From Planctomycetota bacterium (GTDB lineage Bacteria; Planctomycetota; JAJSAM01; JAJVHW01), in NCBI GenBank assembly GCA_021776825.1, contig JAJFFG010000038.1, positions 1 to 64,000 on the forward strand: a stretch of 64,000 nt of DNA, in the 5' to 3' direction. Under the pieces are notes generated by a model. That model worked only from the letters and a program-made list of their open reading frames with translations, did not search any database and was not told where the DNA came from. Each line of letters opens with the position of its first letter. Position 1 is the first letter of the stretch. A program made the position numbers and the translations under genes. Below are positions 26,609-36,238 of the stretch, one piece after another.

Positions 26609-29008
26609 TCAGTCCTGGAGCTGCCAGCGGTGGTCGAACCAGCCGGCGTCGATCACGCCGCCGTCGGCGTTCGTGAGGATGTCGGGGCCGAACACGCACC
26701 AGTCGGGGTAGCCGACGCCCGAGACGAACGTCAGCAGCGAGTGGCCGAGCCGCGAGCCGACCGGGCCGGTGTCGGCGAATGCCGCTGCCAGCCCACCGCC
26801 GCGGCGATGCTGCACGAACAGGGCGCCGAGGTCGTCGCGCTCCCACGAGACGCGGCCGACCGTCAGCTTCCCGCGCGTGGCGCGGATCGGGCAGTCCTCG
26901 GTGAAGACGAGATCCCACGCGGCGTTCGTGTCGGCGTTGCCGTAGAGCACAACGTTTCCGGCGGCGGCGCTGAACGCGAAGGCGGTGTCGGTCATCACGC
27001 GCGCCAGACCGTTGCCGCGGTACTTCCACGTCGCCGCGTCGTAGCGCGCGCGATCCATGAGTTCGCGGTTCTCGTCGGGCGTGCCCGCCGTGCCGACGAC
27101 GAGCGCGAAGCCCGCGTCGAGCGCACGCTTGAACGGGCCGCTCTGGAATGGACGCTTCTCGCCGTCGCGCCAGCCAGCGGTGGCGGCCGTCCACGCGCCG
27201 TCGTCGTCGCGACGGAACCACGGCGAGTTCGAGGGAGTCGAGAGCGCGACCCACTCACCATCGAGCCACGCGCCCGAAAGCTCGGAGTCGTCGGGCATCG
27301 TCACGCGCAACGTCCGGACGTTCGACGTGTCGACCGCCACGGCCCCGGTCTCCGGCACGCGCACGGCGCTCAGACTGAAGCGTTCGCCGTAGCGCAGCGT
27401 CTGACCGACCTCGACCCAGTGGTGCTTCACGTCGCTGTCGGTGCCGACCGACGTCCACTCGAGCTCGAGCGGCGACGGCCCCGGCGGGTGCTTGCGAAAG
27501 TGCTCGAAGATCCCCGGCCAGTCCACGCAGTCCGCGCCCTTGGCGGCGTCGCCGTTCCACCAGTGCTTCTTGCCCGGCTCGAAGTGCGAGAGGGGGCTCG
27601 CGCCGACCGCCCGCAGCGCGTCGAGCATGCGCCGCGCCTCGCTCGCTGGGACGTTGTCGTCGTCCTCGCCGTGCAGGACGAACGCAGGAACCTGCTTCAG
27701 GTTGTCGATCAGCGAGAGCGTGTCCGAGCCTCCATCGGCGCCGTACCACGGCTCGCGCGACGACGCGTCCGGGCGCCCGCCGTAGTGATCGAACTGCGAC
27801 CAGCCCGCGCTCGGCGCGATGGCGAGGAAGCCGTCGGGATCGTTCGCCGCGACGTTCCACGTGCCGTGTCCGCCCATCGAGTGACCGGTCAGGTACGCGC
27901 CGTCGCGGCTCAGGCCGAAGCGAGCCGTCGCGTCCATCAGGACCTCGTACGCGTCCTCGCGGCCCCAGTCCTGCCAGTCGAAGCCGAACGGGCGACGGTT
28001 CGTCGCGGCGACGATCCACATGTCAGGCTTCGAGGAGTAGGACCGCGCCTGGCCGAGGGCATCGACGCCCGCGCCGTGGAGCGAGAGCACGACGTCGCGC
28101 CCCTCGGGTGTGGAGGCCGGCCGAACGGAGTACTCCTGCACCGAGCCGTCCATGTCCGAGAAGAACGTCACTCGGCGCGGCTTGTCAGCGGACTTGGCCT
28201 TCAGCTTCACCTCGAGCGAGTCCTGGCCTCCGTTGTTCGATGTGGCCACCACCGTCAGGGTGTGTTCCTTCACGTCGGCCGCCATCGGCTCGGCGATGAC
28301 GAAGCCGACCGGGAGTTTCATCACGCCCAGGGGAGGGATGGCCACGGCCTCCGTCGAGCGAGAGCTCGATACCCGCGAGTCGCCCGCGACGACGCGCACG
28401 CCCTCGAGCCAGTAGAGCGACGCGTTCGCGACACTGACGGCCATCGAGCCCTGGTACGCCTCGCCGTGCACGAGATCTGGGACAGTCGTGTCCCGCCCGG
28501 TCAGCACCAGCGGGGCCTTCGCCTCCTCGAACGACAGTTTGAACGAGCCGCGCACTCCGCGGATGAACAGGTGGTTCGTGCCCTTCTCGAGCAGGACCGG
28601 GACGGCGCCCATCCCACCGCGATAGACGTCGCCGACGTAGGGCGTCCCGTTGACCCACAGCCGCCCGCCGCCGTCGATCGTGGCCATCACGATGCGCGTG
28701 CGATCGCTCTCGTACGCACGGTACGCGTACGTGATCGTTCCTCCGACGCGGCCCTTCTCGTCGGCGGCGACGGCCTCCCAGTCCACGGGCTTGCCGCTGC
28801 TGCCCGTCACGGAGTCGCCGGCCTTGGGAGCGACGGCACCGCGGTGAAGCAGATACCGGTTCAGCACGGCGTCCGCGTTGAACGGCTGGCGTCCGCGGGC
28901 GTCGGTCGAGCCGATCCCCAGCCAATCGCCGTCGACGACCTCCGGCTCGGCGGCAAGCGTGGGGACGGAGAGCGAGAGGAGCAGGAGTGCGGTGACGGCG
29001 ATCTTCAT
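26609..29008 (-). CDS. Secreted alpha/beta-hydrolase (prolyl-oligopeptidase-like esterase)
   Basis: 799 residues with signal peptide MKIAVTALLLLSLSVPTLAA. N-terminal beta-rich part (about 25-280) with FIRGVRGSFKL and a CARDB-like region. Hydrolase domain about 300-520: VLSLHGAGVDA, nucleophile Ser377 in LTGHSMGGHGTW, acid Asp450 or Asp451 in LHGEDDDNVP, and His482 in PGKKHWW. The C-terminal 280 residues form a separate domain ending WFDHRWQLQD. This architecture is common in planctomycete-type secreted esterases or peptidases acting on polysaccharide esters or peptides; the substrate is unknown. Its 3' end is duplicated at 24638-24686. Confidence 0.88.
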   Translation of the reverse strand: MKIAVTALLLLSLSVPTLAAEPEVVDGDWLGIGSTDARGRQPFNADAVLNRYLLHRGAVAPKAGDSVTGSSGKPVDWEAVAADEKGRVGGTITYAYRAYESDRTRIVMATIDGGGRLWVNGTPYVGDVYRGGMGAVPVLLEKGTNHLFIRGVRGSFKLSFEEAKAPLVLTGRDTTVPDLVHGEAYQGSMAVSVANASLYWLEGVRVVAGDSRVSSSRSTEAVAIPPLGVMKLPVGFVIAEPMAADVKEHTLTVVATSNNGGQDSLEVKLKAKSADKPRRVTFFSDMDGSVQEYSVRPASTPEGRDVVLSLHGAGVDALGQARSYSSKPDMWIVAATNRRPFGFDWQDWGREDAYEVLMDATARFGLSRDGAYLTGHSMGGHGTWNVAANDPDGFLAIAPSAGWSQFDHYGGRPDASSREPWYGADGGSDTLSLIDNLKQVPAFVLHGEDDDNVPASEARRMLDALRAVGASPLSHFEPGKKHWWNGDAAKGADCVDWPGIFEHFRKHPPGPSPLELEWTSVGTDSDVKHHWVEVGQTLRYGERFSLSAVRVPETGAVAVDTSNVRTLRVTMPDDSELSGAWLDGEWVALSTPSNSPWFRRDDDGAWTAATAGWRDGEKRPFQSGPFKRALDAGFALVVGTAGTPDENRELMDRARYDAATWKYRGNGLARVMTDTAFAFSAAAGNVVLYGNADTNAAWDLVFTEDCPIRATRGKLTVGRVSWERDDLGALFVQHRRGGGLAAAFADTGPVGSRLGHSLLTFVSGVGYPDWCVFGPDILTNADGGVIDAGWFDHRWQLQD

Positions 29009-29042
29009 CGCCGGATCGTACTGAGTACCCCGCCAACGTCGC

Positions 29043-29090
29043 GACCCAGTGTCGCAACCCCGAGACCCAGTGTCCCAACCCCGCGACTCA
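29043..29090. repeat. Two copies of a 21-bp tandem repeat upstream of the esterase gene
   Basis: GACCCAGTGTCGCAACCCCG and GACCCAGTGTCCCAACCCCG follow each other directly, and a partial third unit (GACTCAG) follows. They lie between the stop of the dehydrogenase gene and the esterase start, so they fall in the likely promoter or leader of the esterase gene. Confidence 0.85.
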
Positions 29091-29092
29091 GT

Positions 29093-30070
29093 TCAGTACC
29101 CGCGCGCGACATCCACGCGATGCGGCGGCTCGTCACCGCGGGCGAGCGTATTGAGCGTGGCCGCGAGCCGAACCATGCGGAGCCCCTCGGTGCGATCGAC
29201 CATCCCGGCCCGGTGCGGACTCATCACCACGCCGTCGAGATCCTCGAACGGCTCCTCGGCCGGCGGCGTGCGGTCCTCGTCCGGCTTCGGGTAGCGGTAC
29301 CAGGTGTCGATACCCGCCCCGAACAGGCGTCCGGACGCGAGCGCGGCGTGGAGCGCTGCGGAGTCGATGACCGGCCCGCGACCGACGTTGACGACCACGG
29401 CGGACTCCGGCAGCCGCGCGAGCTCGGCCGCGCCGATCATGCCGCGTGTGGCATCTGTGAGCGGCGCGGCGACGATCAGGGCGTGGGACCGTGGCAGCAT
29501 CTCGCGGAGTCGGTCGATGCCCACGACCTCGAACCCATCCGGGTCCGGTTCGCTCGGTGCCTGCGTCCGGACGCCGACGACCTCCATCCCCAGCCCCCGG
29601 CACATCGCGCCGACGCGACGGCCGATCGACCCGAACCCGACGATCAACGCCGTGCGTCCGTGGAGCAGCAGCGCTGGCTGGCCGCGCCCCCGGTCCTTCC
29701 AGTCGTGAGCGCGCATCTGTCGGTCGCAGGGGACGAGCCGCTTCGAGGCGGCCAACAGCAGCGCCAGCGCGTACTCGGCGGTCGGCTGGGCGTTGTGATG
29801 GAGGTTGTAGACCGGCAGATTCGGGTGGTCCGACAAGGCCTCCGCGAGGGTCGTCGCGACACCGGCCCACGGGATCACGAGGGCGCGCAGTCGGGGACTC
29901 GCCGCCAGTGCGGTCGCGTCGGTGCGTCCGGCCACGAGGACGTCGAATTCGGCGTTCTCCGGGATCTCCGGTGACACGTGAACGTCGATCCCGGGGTCGA
30001 GGCGAGACCGCAGGTCGGCCAGAGCCTCATCGGGGAACGCGTGCACACAGTGGACAGCGAGATCGACCAT
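29093..30070 (-). CDS. D-2-hydroxyacid dehydrogenase
   Basis: 325 residues. NAD-binding motif VGFGSIGRRVG, then DAPLTDATRG-like block (VAAPLTDATRGMI), NVGRGPVIDSAAL with the substrate Arg, Glu in the segment before VMSPHRAG, and the catalytic His in SPHRAG. The N-terminal substrate domain contains NLHHNAQPTAEYALALLLA. Reduces a 2-keto acid (glyoxylate, hydroxypyruvate or phosphoglycerate class); the exact substrate cannot be read from the sequence. Divergent from mscS. Confidence 0.9.
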   Translation of the reverse strand: MVDLAVHCVHAFPDEALADLRSRLDPGIDVHVSPEIPENAEFDVLVAGRTDATALAASPRLRALVIPWAGVATTLAEALSDHPNLPVYNLHHNAQPTAEYALALLLAASKRLVPCDRQMRAHDWKDRGRGQPALLLHGRTALIVGFGSIGRRVGAMCRGLGMEVVGVRTQAPSEPDPDGFEVVGIDRLREMLPRSHALIVAAPLTDATRGMIGAAELARLPESAVVVNVGRGPVIDSAALHAALASGRLFGAGIDTWYRYPKPDEDRTPPAEEPFEDLDGVVMSPHRAGMVDRTEGLRMVRLAATLNTLARGDEPPHRVDVARGY

Positions 30071-30152
30071 CGGGCGCGGAGCCTACACGACGTAGCGAGA
30101 CCCGGGTGCCGGAACCGTACAATCCGGCGCCCCTCCGAGGACGTGGAGTCGT

Positions 30153-31436
30153 ATGGACGAATTCTTCAACTGGTTCGCAGGCCGATTCCAGAGCTACAAG
30201 TCCGGGCTCGGGAACTGGTGGGTGACCGTCGGCAAGGTCTGGTTCGAGAAGACCCTCGGCCTCTCCGAAGATCAGGTGTTCTCGATCTTCTGGACGGTGG
30301 TCGTCGTCGCCTCGTGGCTCTTCGTCCGCGCGAAGATCATCACCCCGATCAGCCGCCGGTTCGAGAACCCGGCACGGCGCTACTCGTTCCGCAAGGTGTC
30401 GAGTGGCATCGCCACGGCGCTGGCTGTCGTGCTGGTGATCGGCATCTGGGTCGACACCGGGGGCCGCGACGTCCTGGGCTTCTTCGCGCTCATCTCGGCC
30501 GGCCTCGCCATCGCCCTGGCCGATCCGATCACCAACCTCGCGGGCTGGCTGTTCATCCTCGTGCGCGAGCCGTTCCACGTGCGGGATCGCATCGAGATCG
30601 GCGACGAGATCAAGGGCGATGTCATCGACATCCGCATGTTCATGTTCTCGCTGCTCGAGGTCGGCAACTGGGTCGACGCCGAGCAGAGCACCGGGCGCAT
30701 CGTGCACATCCCGAACAACGTCGTCTTCAAGAAGCACATCGCCAACTACACGCAGGGCTTCCAGTACATCTGGAACGAGATCCCGATCATCGTCACGTTC
30801 GAGAGCAACTGGGAGAACGCGCACCAGATCCTGACCGGGATCATCGAGGCGCAGAGCGCCGACGCCGCCGCGAGCGCGCAGCGCCAGGTGCACGAGACCT
30901 CGACGCGCTTCATGGTGTACTACCGCCGCTTCACGCCGATCGTCTGGGTGTCGGTGGGCGACATCGGCGTCAAGCTGACGATGCGGTATCTCTGCGACGC
31001 GCGCCGACGCCGGTCGACCGAGCACCTGATCTGGCAGGACGTGCTGCGCGCGTTCGCCGCGTGTGACGACATCGACTTCGCGTACCCGACGGAGCGGCGT
31101 TTCCACAATCACCTGGAGGGCAAGCCCCTCGCTGGCGGGCCGGCCCGGACCACTCCCGCGCCGGCGGCGGCGCGACCGGCTGACGTGCCACTGCCCGTCG
31201 CGCTCGGAACCACGCCCGCGCCGGCTGCACCGGTGGAGGCCGAGACGGGCGACGTGCCTCAGATCCCAATGGAAGAGCCGCCGACCTCCCCCGTCGAGGA
31301 GGAGGTCACGCAGAGCGGGCCGCTCACGGCGCCGACGCTCGACGACGCTCCCGAGGAAGCGGAGACCGGCGAGATCCCGGAGCTGGCCGACGAGGACGCG
31401 GCGACGCCCAAGACGGACGAGTCGCCCGGCACCTAG
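30153..31436 (+). CDS. Small-conductance mechanosensitive channel (MscS family)
   Basis: 427 residues. Membrane helices near 42-60 and 84-102, then the pore-lining helix FFALISAGLAIALADPITNLAGWLFIL. Beta domain REPFHVRDRIEIGDEIKGDVIDI and RIVHIPNNVVFKKHIANY follow. The alpha/beta tail ends near residue 320. An 100-residue Pro/Ala/Glu-rich acidic tail is unusual and probably disordered. Opens under membrane tension to release osmolytes. The TAG stop (31434-31436) is also the left end of inverted-repeat element C. Confidence 0.93.
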   Translation: MDEFFNWFAGRFQSYKSGLGNWWVTVGKVWFEKTLGLSEDQVFSIFWTVVVVASWLFVRAKIITPISRRFENPARRYSFRKVSSGIATALAVVLVIGIWVDTGGRDVLGFFALISAGLAIALADPITNLAGWLFILVREPFHVRDRIEIGDEIKGDVIDIRMFMFSLLEVGNWVDAEQSTGRIVHIPNNVVFKKHIANYTQGFQYIWNEIPIIVTFESNWENAHQILTGIIEAQSADAAASAQRQVHETSTRFMVYYRRFTPIVWVSVGDIGVKLTMRYLCDARRRRSTEHLIWQDVLRAFAACDDIDFAYPTERRFHNHLEGKPLAGGPARTTPAPAAARPADVPLPVALGTTPAPAAPVEAETGDVPQIPMEEPPTSPVEEEVTQSGPLTAPTLDDAPEEAETGEIPELADEDAATPKTDESPGT

Positions 31437-31686
31437 CCCACATTGTTCACGAGGACGCCACGCCTGACGGCCCCGAGCACGCGATCTCACGCCCCGGCGA
31501 CGCTTCACTGTCTCATCCGCACAGCCGCATCGAGAGGGTGCATGCGCATCTCCGGAACGAGATCTCACGCACTCGGAGCCGCCAGGACACCGTGCGACGT
31601 GCGTTCCCGACTCGCCCCACCGTGAACCCTTCGCCGATCCTGGATCTCGCCGCGTTCGCGCGACGCCCTCGTGAACGATCCGGGCC
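31434..31686. repeat. Terminal-inverted-repeat element, copy C (about 253 bp)
   Basis: Left end TAGCCCACATTGTTCACGAG, right end read inward TGGCCCGGATCGTTCACGAG. Closely related to copy D at 50757. The internal blocks GAGGGTGCATGCGC and GGAGCCGCCAGGACACCGTG are shared with copy D. It fills almost the whole gap between two convergent genes and provides the TAG of the mscS gene. Confidence 0.85.
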
Positions 31687-31691
31687 AGCCG

Positions 31692-32480
31692 TCAGCGCCC
31701 GAGGCGCAGTGGCCCGAACGGAGTCCCTATGCTGCCGGTGGGCTTGAGCCGCGCTCGACCGAGACCGCCACCGAGCAGCTTCCGCAGCGCGTCCTGGGCC
31801 GTGATCTCTCCGGTCAGGCGAATGCCCTGCGACGCTCCGGCGCGCACCTTGCCGCCCGTGCTCGCGGAGAGCCCGGCCAGGCTCACGTCCCCGAGCCGCA
31901 GCGCGTAGCCGAGCCCGGCCACGTCGATCCCGAAGGCGTTGGGGTTAGTCATCGTGGCGTCGATCGTTACCCGGCCGCCGCTGAGCGAGAGCCCCGACGT
32001 CCCGACGCGCACGCCCGAGAAGCTCGGCGGACGAACGACCGGGAACGTGCCCTGGTGGCGGAACGGCAGGGTGATGTTCGAACCGAGCACGGGGATGTCG
32101 AACGCACCCTCAAAGGCGTAGTTCGCCTCCGCAACACCCGAGAGGTCGCCCACGATCCGCGCGAGCTCGCGATAGCCGATGCGGACCGGGATCTTCACGC
32201 TGCCGACGCGCCCGCCCGGCAGGTTCGCCTTCACGCCGGTGTTCGACGACGCGATCTGCGTGCCCTGTACCGCGAAGGAGTAGCGCATCGCGGGGGTCTT
32301 GAGGTTCATCGGGAGTGGGTTGCGCACGCCGATGTCGAACATCAGGTCGACGCCCTCGAGATCGATCCCGTCGATGCGTGACGACACGCTGTCGACGCTC
32401 GGCTTCATCCCCTCGACCCCGGCGCAGCCAGCAGCCAGGACAACGGTGAGAGCGAGCAGGGGTGCGTGCAGCAAGCGCAT
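31692..32480 (-). CDS. LEA-type (desiccation-related) lipoprotein
   Basis: 262 residues. Signal and lipobox LAAGC (Cys19). Two beta-sandwich modules of the LEA14/WHy type follow: GIDLEGVDLMFDIGVRNPLP with KTPAMRYSFAVQG, and LSLSGGRVTIDATMTNPNAF with VAGLGYALRLGDVSL. WHy domains are thought to stabilise other proteins under stress. Start supported by GGAG 8 nt upstream. Likely periplasmic. Confidence 0.87.
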   Translation of the reverse strand: MRLLHAPLLALTVVLAAGCAGVEGMKPSVDSVSSRIDGIDLEGVDLMFDIGVRNPLPMNLKTPAMRYSFAVQGTQIASSNTGVKANLPGGRVGSVKIPVRIGYRELARIVGDLSGVAEANYAFEGAFDIPVLGSNITLPFRHQGTFPVVRPPSFSGVRVGTSGLSLSGGRVTIDATMTNPNAFGIDVAGLGYALRLGDVSLAGLSASTGGKVRAGASQGIRLTGEITAQDALRKLLGGGLGRARLKPTGSIGTPFGPLRLGR

Positions 32481-32792
32481 CAGCGGGGCTCCTTCGAGGG
32501 AACGAGGTCGGGATCGTGCGCACGCAGGCGCCGAAGATGTGTTCGGTCGCTCGCGCGCGGAGCGTCACGGGCGGAGCGTCACGGGCAGAGCGATCCAGCG
32601 GCAGTCCGAGCCAGATCGCACCGTACGGGCCGAACACACGCCCACCACGGTGAAACGGCTCCTCGAAGCGTGCAACGGGCGCCACGACGATCAGGCACAG
32701 GAACGAGCTGCAGAGCGTGCGCAGACGAAGCAGGCTATCGATCCGTCCCGTGAGCCGGATATCGTCGCGGGCTTCCCGATCCGGAGAAGCCC
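32481..32792. other. Intergenic region, divergent promoters, no gene seen
   Basis: 312 bp between the divergent LEA lipoprotein and tricorn genes. It contains a short tandem GGAGCGTCACGGGC / AGAGCGATCC-like repeat near 32565-32600. No convincing ORF, RNA gene or strong hairpin was found. Confidence 0.5.
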
Positions 32793-35700
32793 ATGCCCCG
32801 CGTTGCCCGTCTCTCGATGCTCGTCCTTTCCTCGATGTTGCTCAGCGTCCCGTCGCCGGCGCCCGCGCAGGACGCCGCCGCGCGTCCGCACGCCGGAATG
32901 CTGCGGTACCCCGACATCAGCGCAGCGCACATCGTGTTCGCGTACGGCGGAGACCTGTGGATCGTCGACCGGAACGGAGGCACAGCGTCTCCGCTGGCCA
33001 GCCCGCCGGGCGGAGAGCTCTATCCACGCTTCAGCCCCGACGGCGCGACGATCGCGTTCGCCGGCAACTACGACGGCAACCAGGACATCTACACCGTGCC
33101 GGTTGCCGGGGGCGTGCCGCAGCGCCTGACGCACCATCCGGCGCCGGAGTACCCGAGCGGCTGGACCCCGGACGGACGTGTGATCTTCACGACGAACGGG
33201 CACGCCGACCTGCGCCGCCAGAGCGAGATCCTCACCGTGGCCGCTACCGGCGGGATGCCGACGCGGCTCCCGGTGCCGTACGGCGCCAACGGAGCGATCT
33301 CCGGCGACGGTCGCTGGCTCGCCTACACGCCGAACTCTCGTGATCACCGCACCTGGAAGCGGTACCGCGGTGGCCTGGCGTCGGACATCTGGATGATCGA
33401 CCTCGAGACGAAGAGCTCGCGTCGCGTGACGGACTGGGAAGGCACCGACAGCCAGCCGATGTGGCACGGCGGCCGGCTCTGGTACATGTCCGACGCTGGC
33501 CCGGCGCATCGACTGAATCTGTGGGTCTTCGATCCGGCGTCGGGTGCTCACGAGCAGGTCACGTTCGCGACCGCGGACGACGTGAAGTGGCCGGCGATCG
33601 GCCCCGGCCCTGACGGTGGCGGCGAGATCGTGTTCCAGCAGGGCGCGTCGCTCCGCGTGCTGGACTTGCGCAGCCGCAAGACGCGCGACGTCGAGGTACG
33701 CGTGCCCGGTGCGCGCAACGCGTTGCGATCGCGCCGTGTCGACGCGTCGAAGAACATCACGAGCTGGAGACCTTCCCCGACGGGGAAGCGAGCCGTGGTC
33801 TCGGCGCGCGGCGATCTCTGGACGCTCCCCGCCAAGGACGGTCCGGCGCGCAACCTGACCCGCACGAGCGGCGTCGCCGAGCGCGATCCGTCGTGGAGCG
33901 CGGACGGCGCCTGGCTCGCGTACTTCTCCGACGAGTCGGGCGAGCACGAGCTCTACGTGCGGTCGGCGGACGGGCGCGGTGAAGCGCGCCGACTGACGCA
34001 CCTCGGCGCGGGCTTCCGGTACGCGCCCTCGTGGGCGCCGGACGGCAAGACGCTCGCGTACACGGACTCCGCCGGCGGCATCTTCACGATCGATGTCGAG
34101 AGCGGCAACATCGCCGAGATCGACCGGCACGCGGGCGGCGGGCGGACGCGACTCTCGTGGTCGCACGATTCGGGCTGGCTCACGTACGCGGTGCCGGGCG
34201 CCGGTCTGCACGACGTCATCGTGCTGTACGACGCGCGGAACGCGACGCGCACGCAGGTGACGAGCGGGATGTTCGCCGATGCCGCTCCGGTGTTCGATCG
34301 AGAGGGCGACTACCTCTACTTCACGAGCATGCGCTCGTTCACGAAGCCGCAGTACGAGGACGTCGGCTCGACATTCGTGTACGCCGGCACGGGTCAGCTG
34401 TTCGCGGTCCCGCTGCGCGCCGACGTCGAGCGACCGTTCGCTCCGAAGAGTGACGAAGAGGAGGTCGCGAAGCAGACGGACGAGAGCGAGAGCACCACCG
34501 AAGAGTCCGACGACGAGACGACCGAGGAGACCGACGCTGCTGACGGAGAGAGCGAGGAGGACGCCGAGGACGAGCCGCTCGCCATCGACATTGAGGGCTT
34601 CGAGTCGCGTGCCGTGCTGCTGCCGGTCGACGCCGGCCGCCTCGCCCGCCTCGCCGTGAACGACAAGGGGCAACTGCTCTACGCCCGCACCGTGCCGGGC
34701 GGCGGACCGGGCAAGGCCAAGATCCAGTTGTTCGACGCGACGGCGGACAAGCCCGAGGAGAAGACCGTGTTCGAGGGCACGGGGCAGTTCGTCATGACGT
34801 CGGACGGCAAGCGTCTGCTCGTGAAGAAGGGCTCCGACACGGCCTTCGTCGATGCCGCGCCGGATCAGAAGATGAAGGACAAGGTGCCGACCGGCGGCAT
34901 GCACACGCTCGTCGAGCCGCGCGAGGAGTGGACGCAGATCCTTCGCGACGCTTGGCGCATCCAGCGCGACTTCTTCTACGTCGAGAACATGCACGGTCTC
35001 GACTGGCCGGCGGTGCACGCGCACTACGCGCAGATGCTGCCGGACTGCACGACGCGTTCGGATGTCAGCTACGTCATCCGCGAGCTGATCTCCGAGCTGA
35101 ACGTCGGCCACGCGTACTACTGGGGCGGCGACGAGGAGTCCGCCGAGTCCGTCTCGGTCGGCATGCTCGGCCTGGACTTCTCACTCGTCGACGGCGCGTA
35201 TCGCATCGAGCGCGTCGTCTCCGGCGCGGCGTGGGATGCCGACGCGCGCAACCCGCTCGAGAAGGCGGGCGTCGATGTCTCGACCGGCGACTTCCTGCTC
35301 ACCGTGAACGGTGTCCGCATGGACGTGGCGAAGGACCCGTGGGCGGCGTTCCAGGGCCTGGCCGGGACGACGGCGATGCTGGGTGTGGCGGACTCGGCGA
35401 GCGGAGACAACTCGCGCGACGTTCTCGTCCGGCTGGCTGCGAACGAGGGCGCGCTGCGCTACCGGGCGTGGGTCGAGCGCAATCGGGCGTACGTCGCCGA
35501 GAAGACCGGCGGGCGTGTGGGCTACATCCACGTCCCGGACACGGGTCGCAACGGCCAGAACGAGCTCTTTCGTCAGTTCTACGGACAGACCCACGCACAG
35601 GCGCTCATCGTCGACGAGCGGTGGAACGGCGGCGGGCAGATCCCGACGCGCTTCATCGAGCTCCTGAACCGCCCCATCACGAACTACTGGGCCCGACGCC

Positions 35701-36140
35701 ACGGCCGCGACTGGTCTTGGCCGTACGACGCTCACCAGGGTCCGAAGTGCATGCTGATCAACGGCAACGCCGGGTCGGGCGGCGACGCGTTCCCCGCGTA
35801 CTTCCGTCAGGCCGGGCTCGGCAAACTGATCGGCCGCCGCACGTGGGGCGGACTGGTCGGGATCTCGGGCAACCCGGGACTCATCGACGGCGGGTACACG
35901 GCGGTGCCGACCTTCGGCTACTACGAGAGCGACGGCACGTGGGGCATCGAGGGCCACGGTGTCGACCCCGACATCGAGGTGCTCGACGACCCGGGCCAGA
36001 TGCAGAACGGCGCCGACCCACAGCTCGATGCGGGAATTGCGCACATGCTCGACGAGTTGAAGCGCATCCCGTACCGCAAGCCGGAGCGACCGTCGAGTCC
36101 GGACCGCAGCGGCATGGGAGTCTCCGACGACGACAAGTAG
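32793..36140 (+). CDS. Tricorn-type protease (S41 family) with beta-propeller and PDZ domains
   Basis: 1115 residues with a signal peptide ending SPAPAQDA. Beta-propeller repeats in the first 530 residues (YPRFSPDGATIAFAGNYDG, DPSWSADGAWLAYFSDESG, APSWAPDGKTLAYTDSAGG). An acidic linker at about 552-594 is nearly all Asp, Glu, Ser and Thr and is unusual. A second propeller-like part follows, then the C1 helical domain (WRIQRDFFYVENMHGLDW), a PDZ domain (about 810-900) and the S41 core: GYIHVPDTGRNG, DERWNGGGQ and nucleophile Ser995 in NGNAGSGGDAFP. Degrades oligopeptides; here secreted rather than cytoplasmic. GGAG precedes the ATG. Confidence 0.94.
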   Translation: MPRVARLSMLVLSSMLLSVPSPAPAQDAAARPHAGMLRYPDISAAHIVFAYGGDLWIVDRNGGTASPLASPPGGELYPRFSPDGATIAFAGNYDGNQDIYTVPVAGGVPQRLTHHPAPEYPSGWTPDGRVIFTTNGHADLRRQSEILTVAATGGMPTRLPVPYGANGAISGDGRWLAYTPNSRDHRTWKRYRGGLASDIWMIDLETKSSRRVTDWEGTDSQPMWHGGRLWYMSDAGPAHRLNLWVFDPASGAHEQVTFATADDVKWPAIGPGPDGGGEIVFQQGASLRVLDLRSRKTRDVEVRVPGARNALRSRRVDASKNITSWRPSPTGKRAVVSARGDLWTLPAKDGPARNLTRTSGVAERDPSWSADGAWLAYFSDESGEHELYVRSADGRGEARRLTHLGAGFRYAPSWAPDGKTLAYTDSAGGIFTIDVESGNIAEIDRHAGGGRTRLSWSHDSGWLTYAVPGAGLHDVIVLYDARNATRTQVTSGMFADAAPVFDREGDYLYFTSMRSFTKPQYEDVGSTFVYAGTGQLFAVPLRADVERPFAPKSDEEEVAKQTDESESTTEESDDETTEETDAADGESEEDAEDEPLAIDIEGFESRAVLLPVDAGRLARLAVNDKGQLLYARTVPGGGPGKAKIQLFDATADKPEEKTVFEGTGQFVMTSDGKRLLVKKGSDTAFVDAAPDQKMKDKVPTGGMHTLVEPREEWTQILRDAWRIQRDFFYVENMHGLDWPAVHAHYAQMLPDCTTRSDVSYVIRELISELNVGHAYYWGGDEESAESVSVGMLGLDFSLVDGAYRIERVVSGAAWDADARNPLEKAGVDVSTGDFLLTVNGVRMDVAKDPWAAFQGLAGTTAMLGVADSASGDNSRDVLVRLAANEGALRYRAWVERNRAYVAEKTGGRVGYIHVPDTGRNGQNELFRQFYGQTHAQALIVDERWNGGGQIPTRFIELLNRPITNYWARRHGRDWSWPYDAHQGPKCMLINGNAGSGGDAFPAYFRQAGLGKLIGRRTWGGLVGISGNPGLIDGGYTAVPTFGYYESDGTWGIEGHGVDPDIEVLDDPGQMQNGADPQLDAGIAHMLDELKRIPYRKPERPSSPDRSGMGVSDDDK

Positions 36141-36238
36141 ACGCACACCTGCCAGAGTCGGGCGCTGCCGCAACGAACTCAGTTCCAGACGCGACTTCGC
36201 TGAGCCCTGACGTCAGCGAGTCCCGGCGAGGAGGACGC

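Noticed and set aside
26402..29974. 1190-residue plus-strand ORF
   Set aside because: Antisense shadow of the esterase and dehydrogenase genes.
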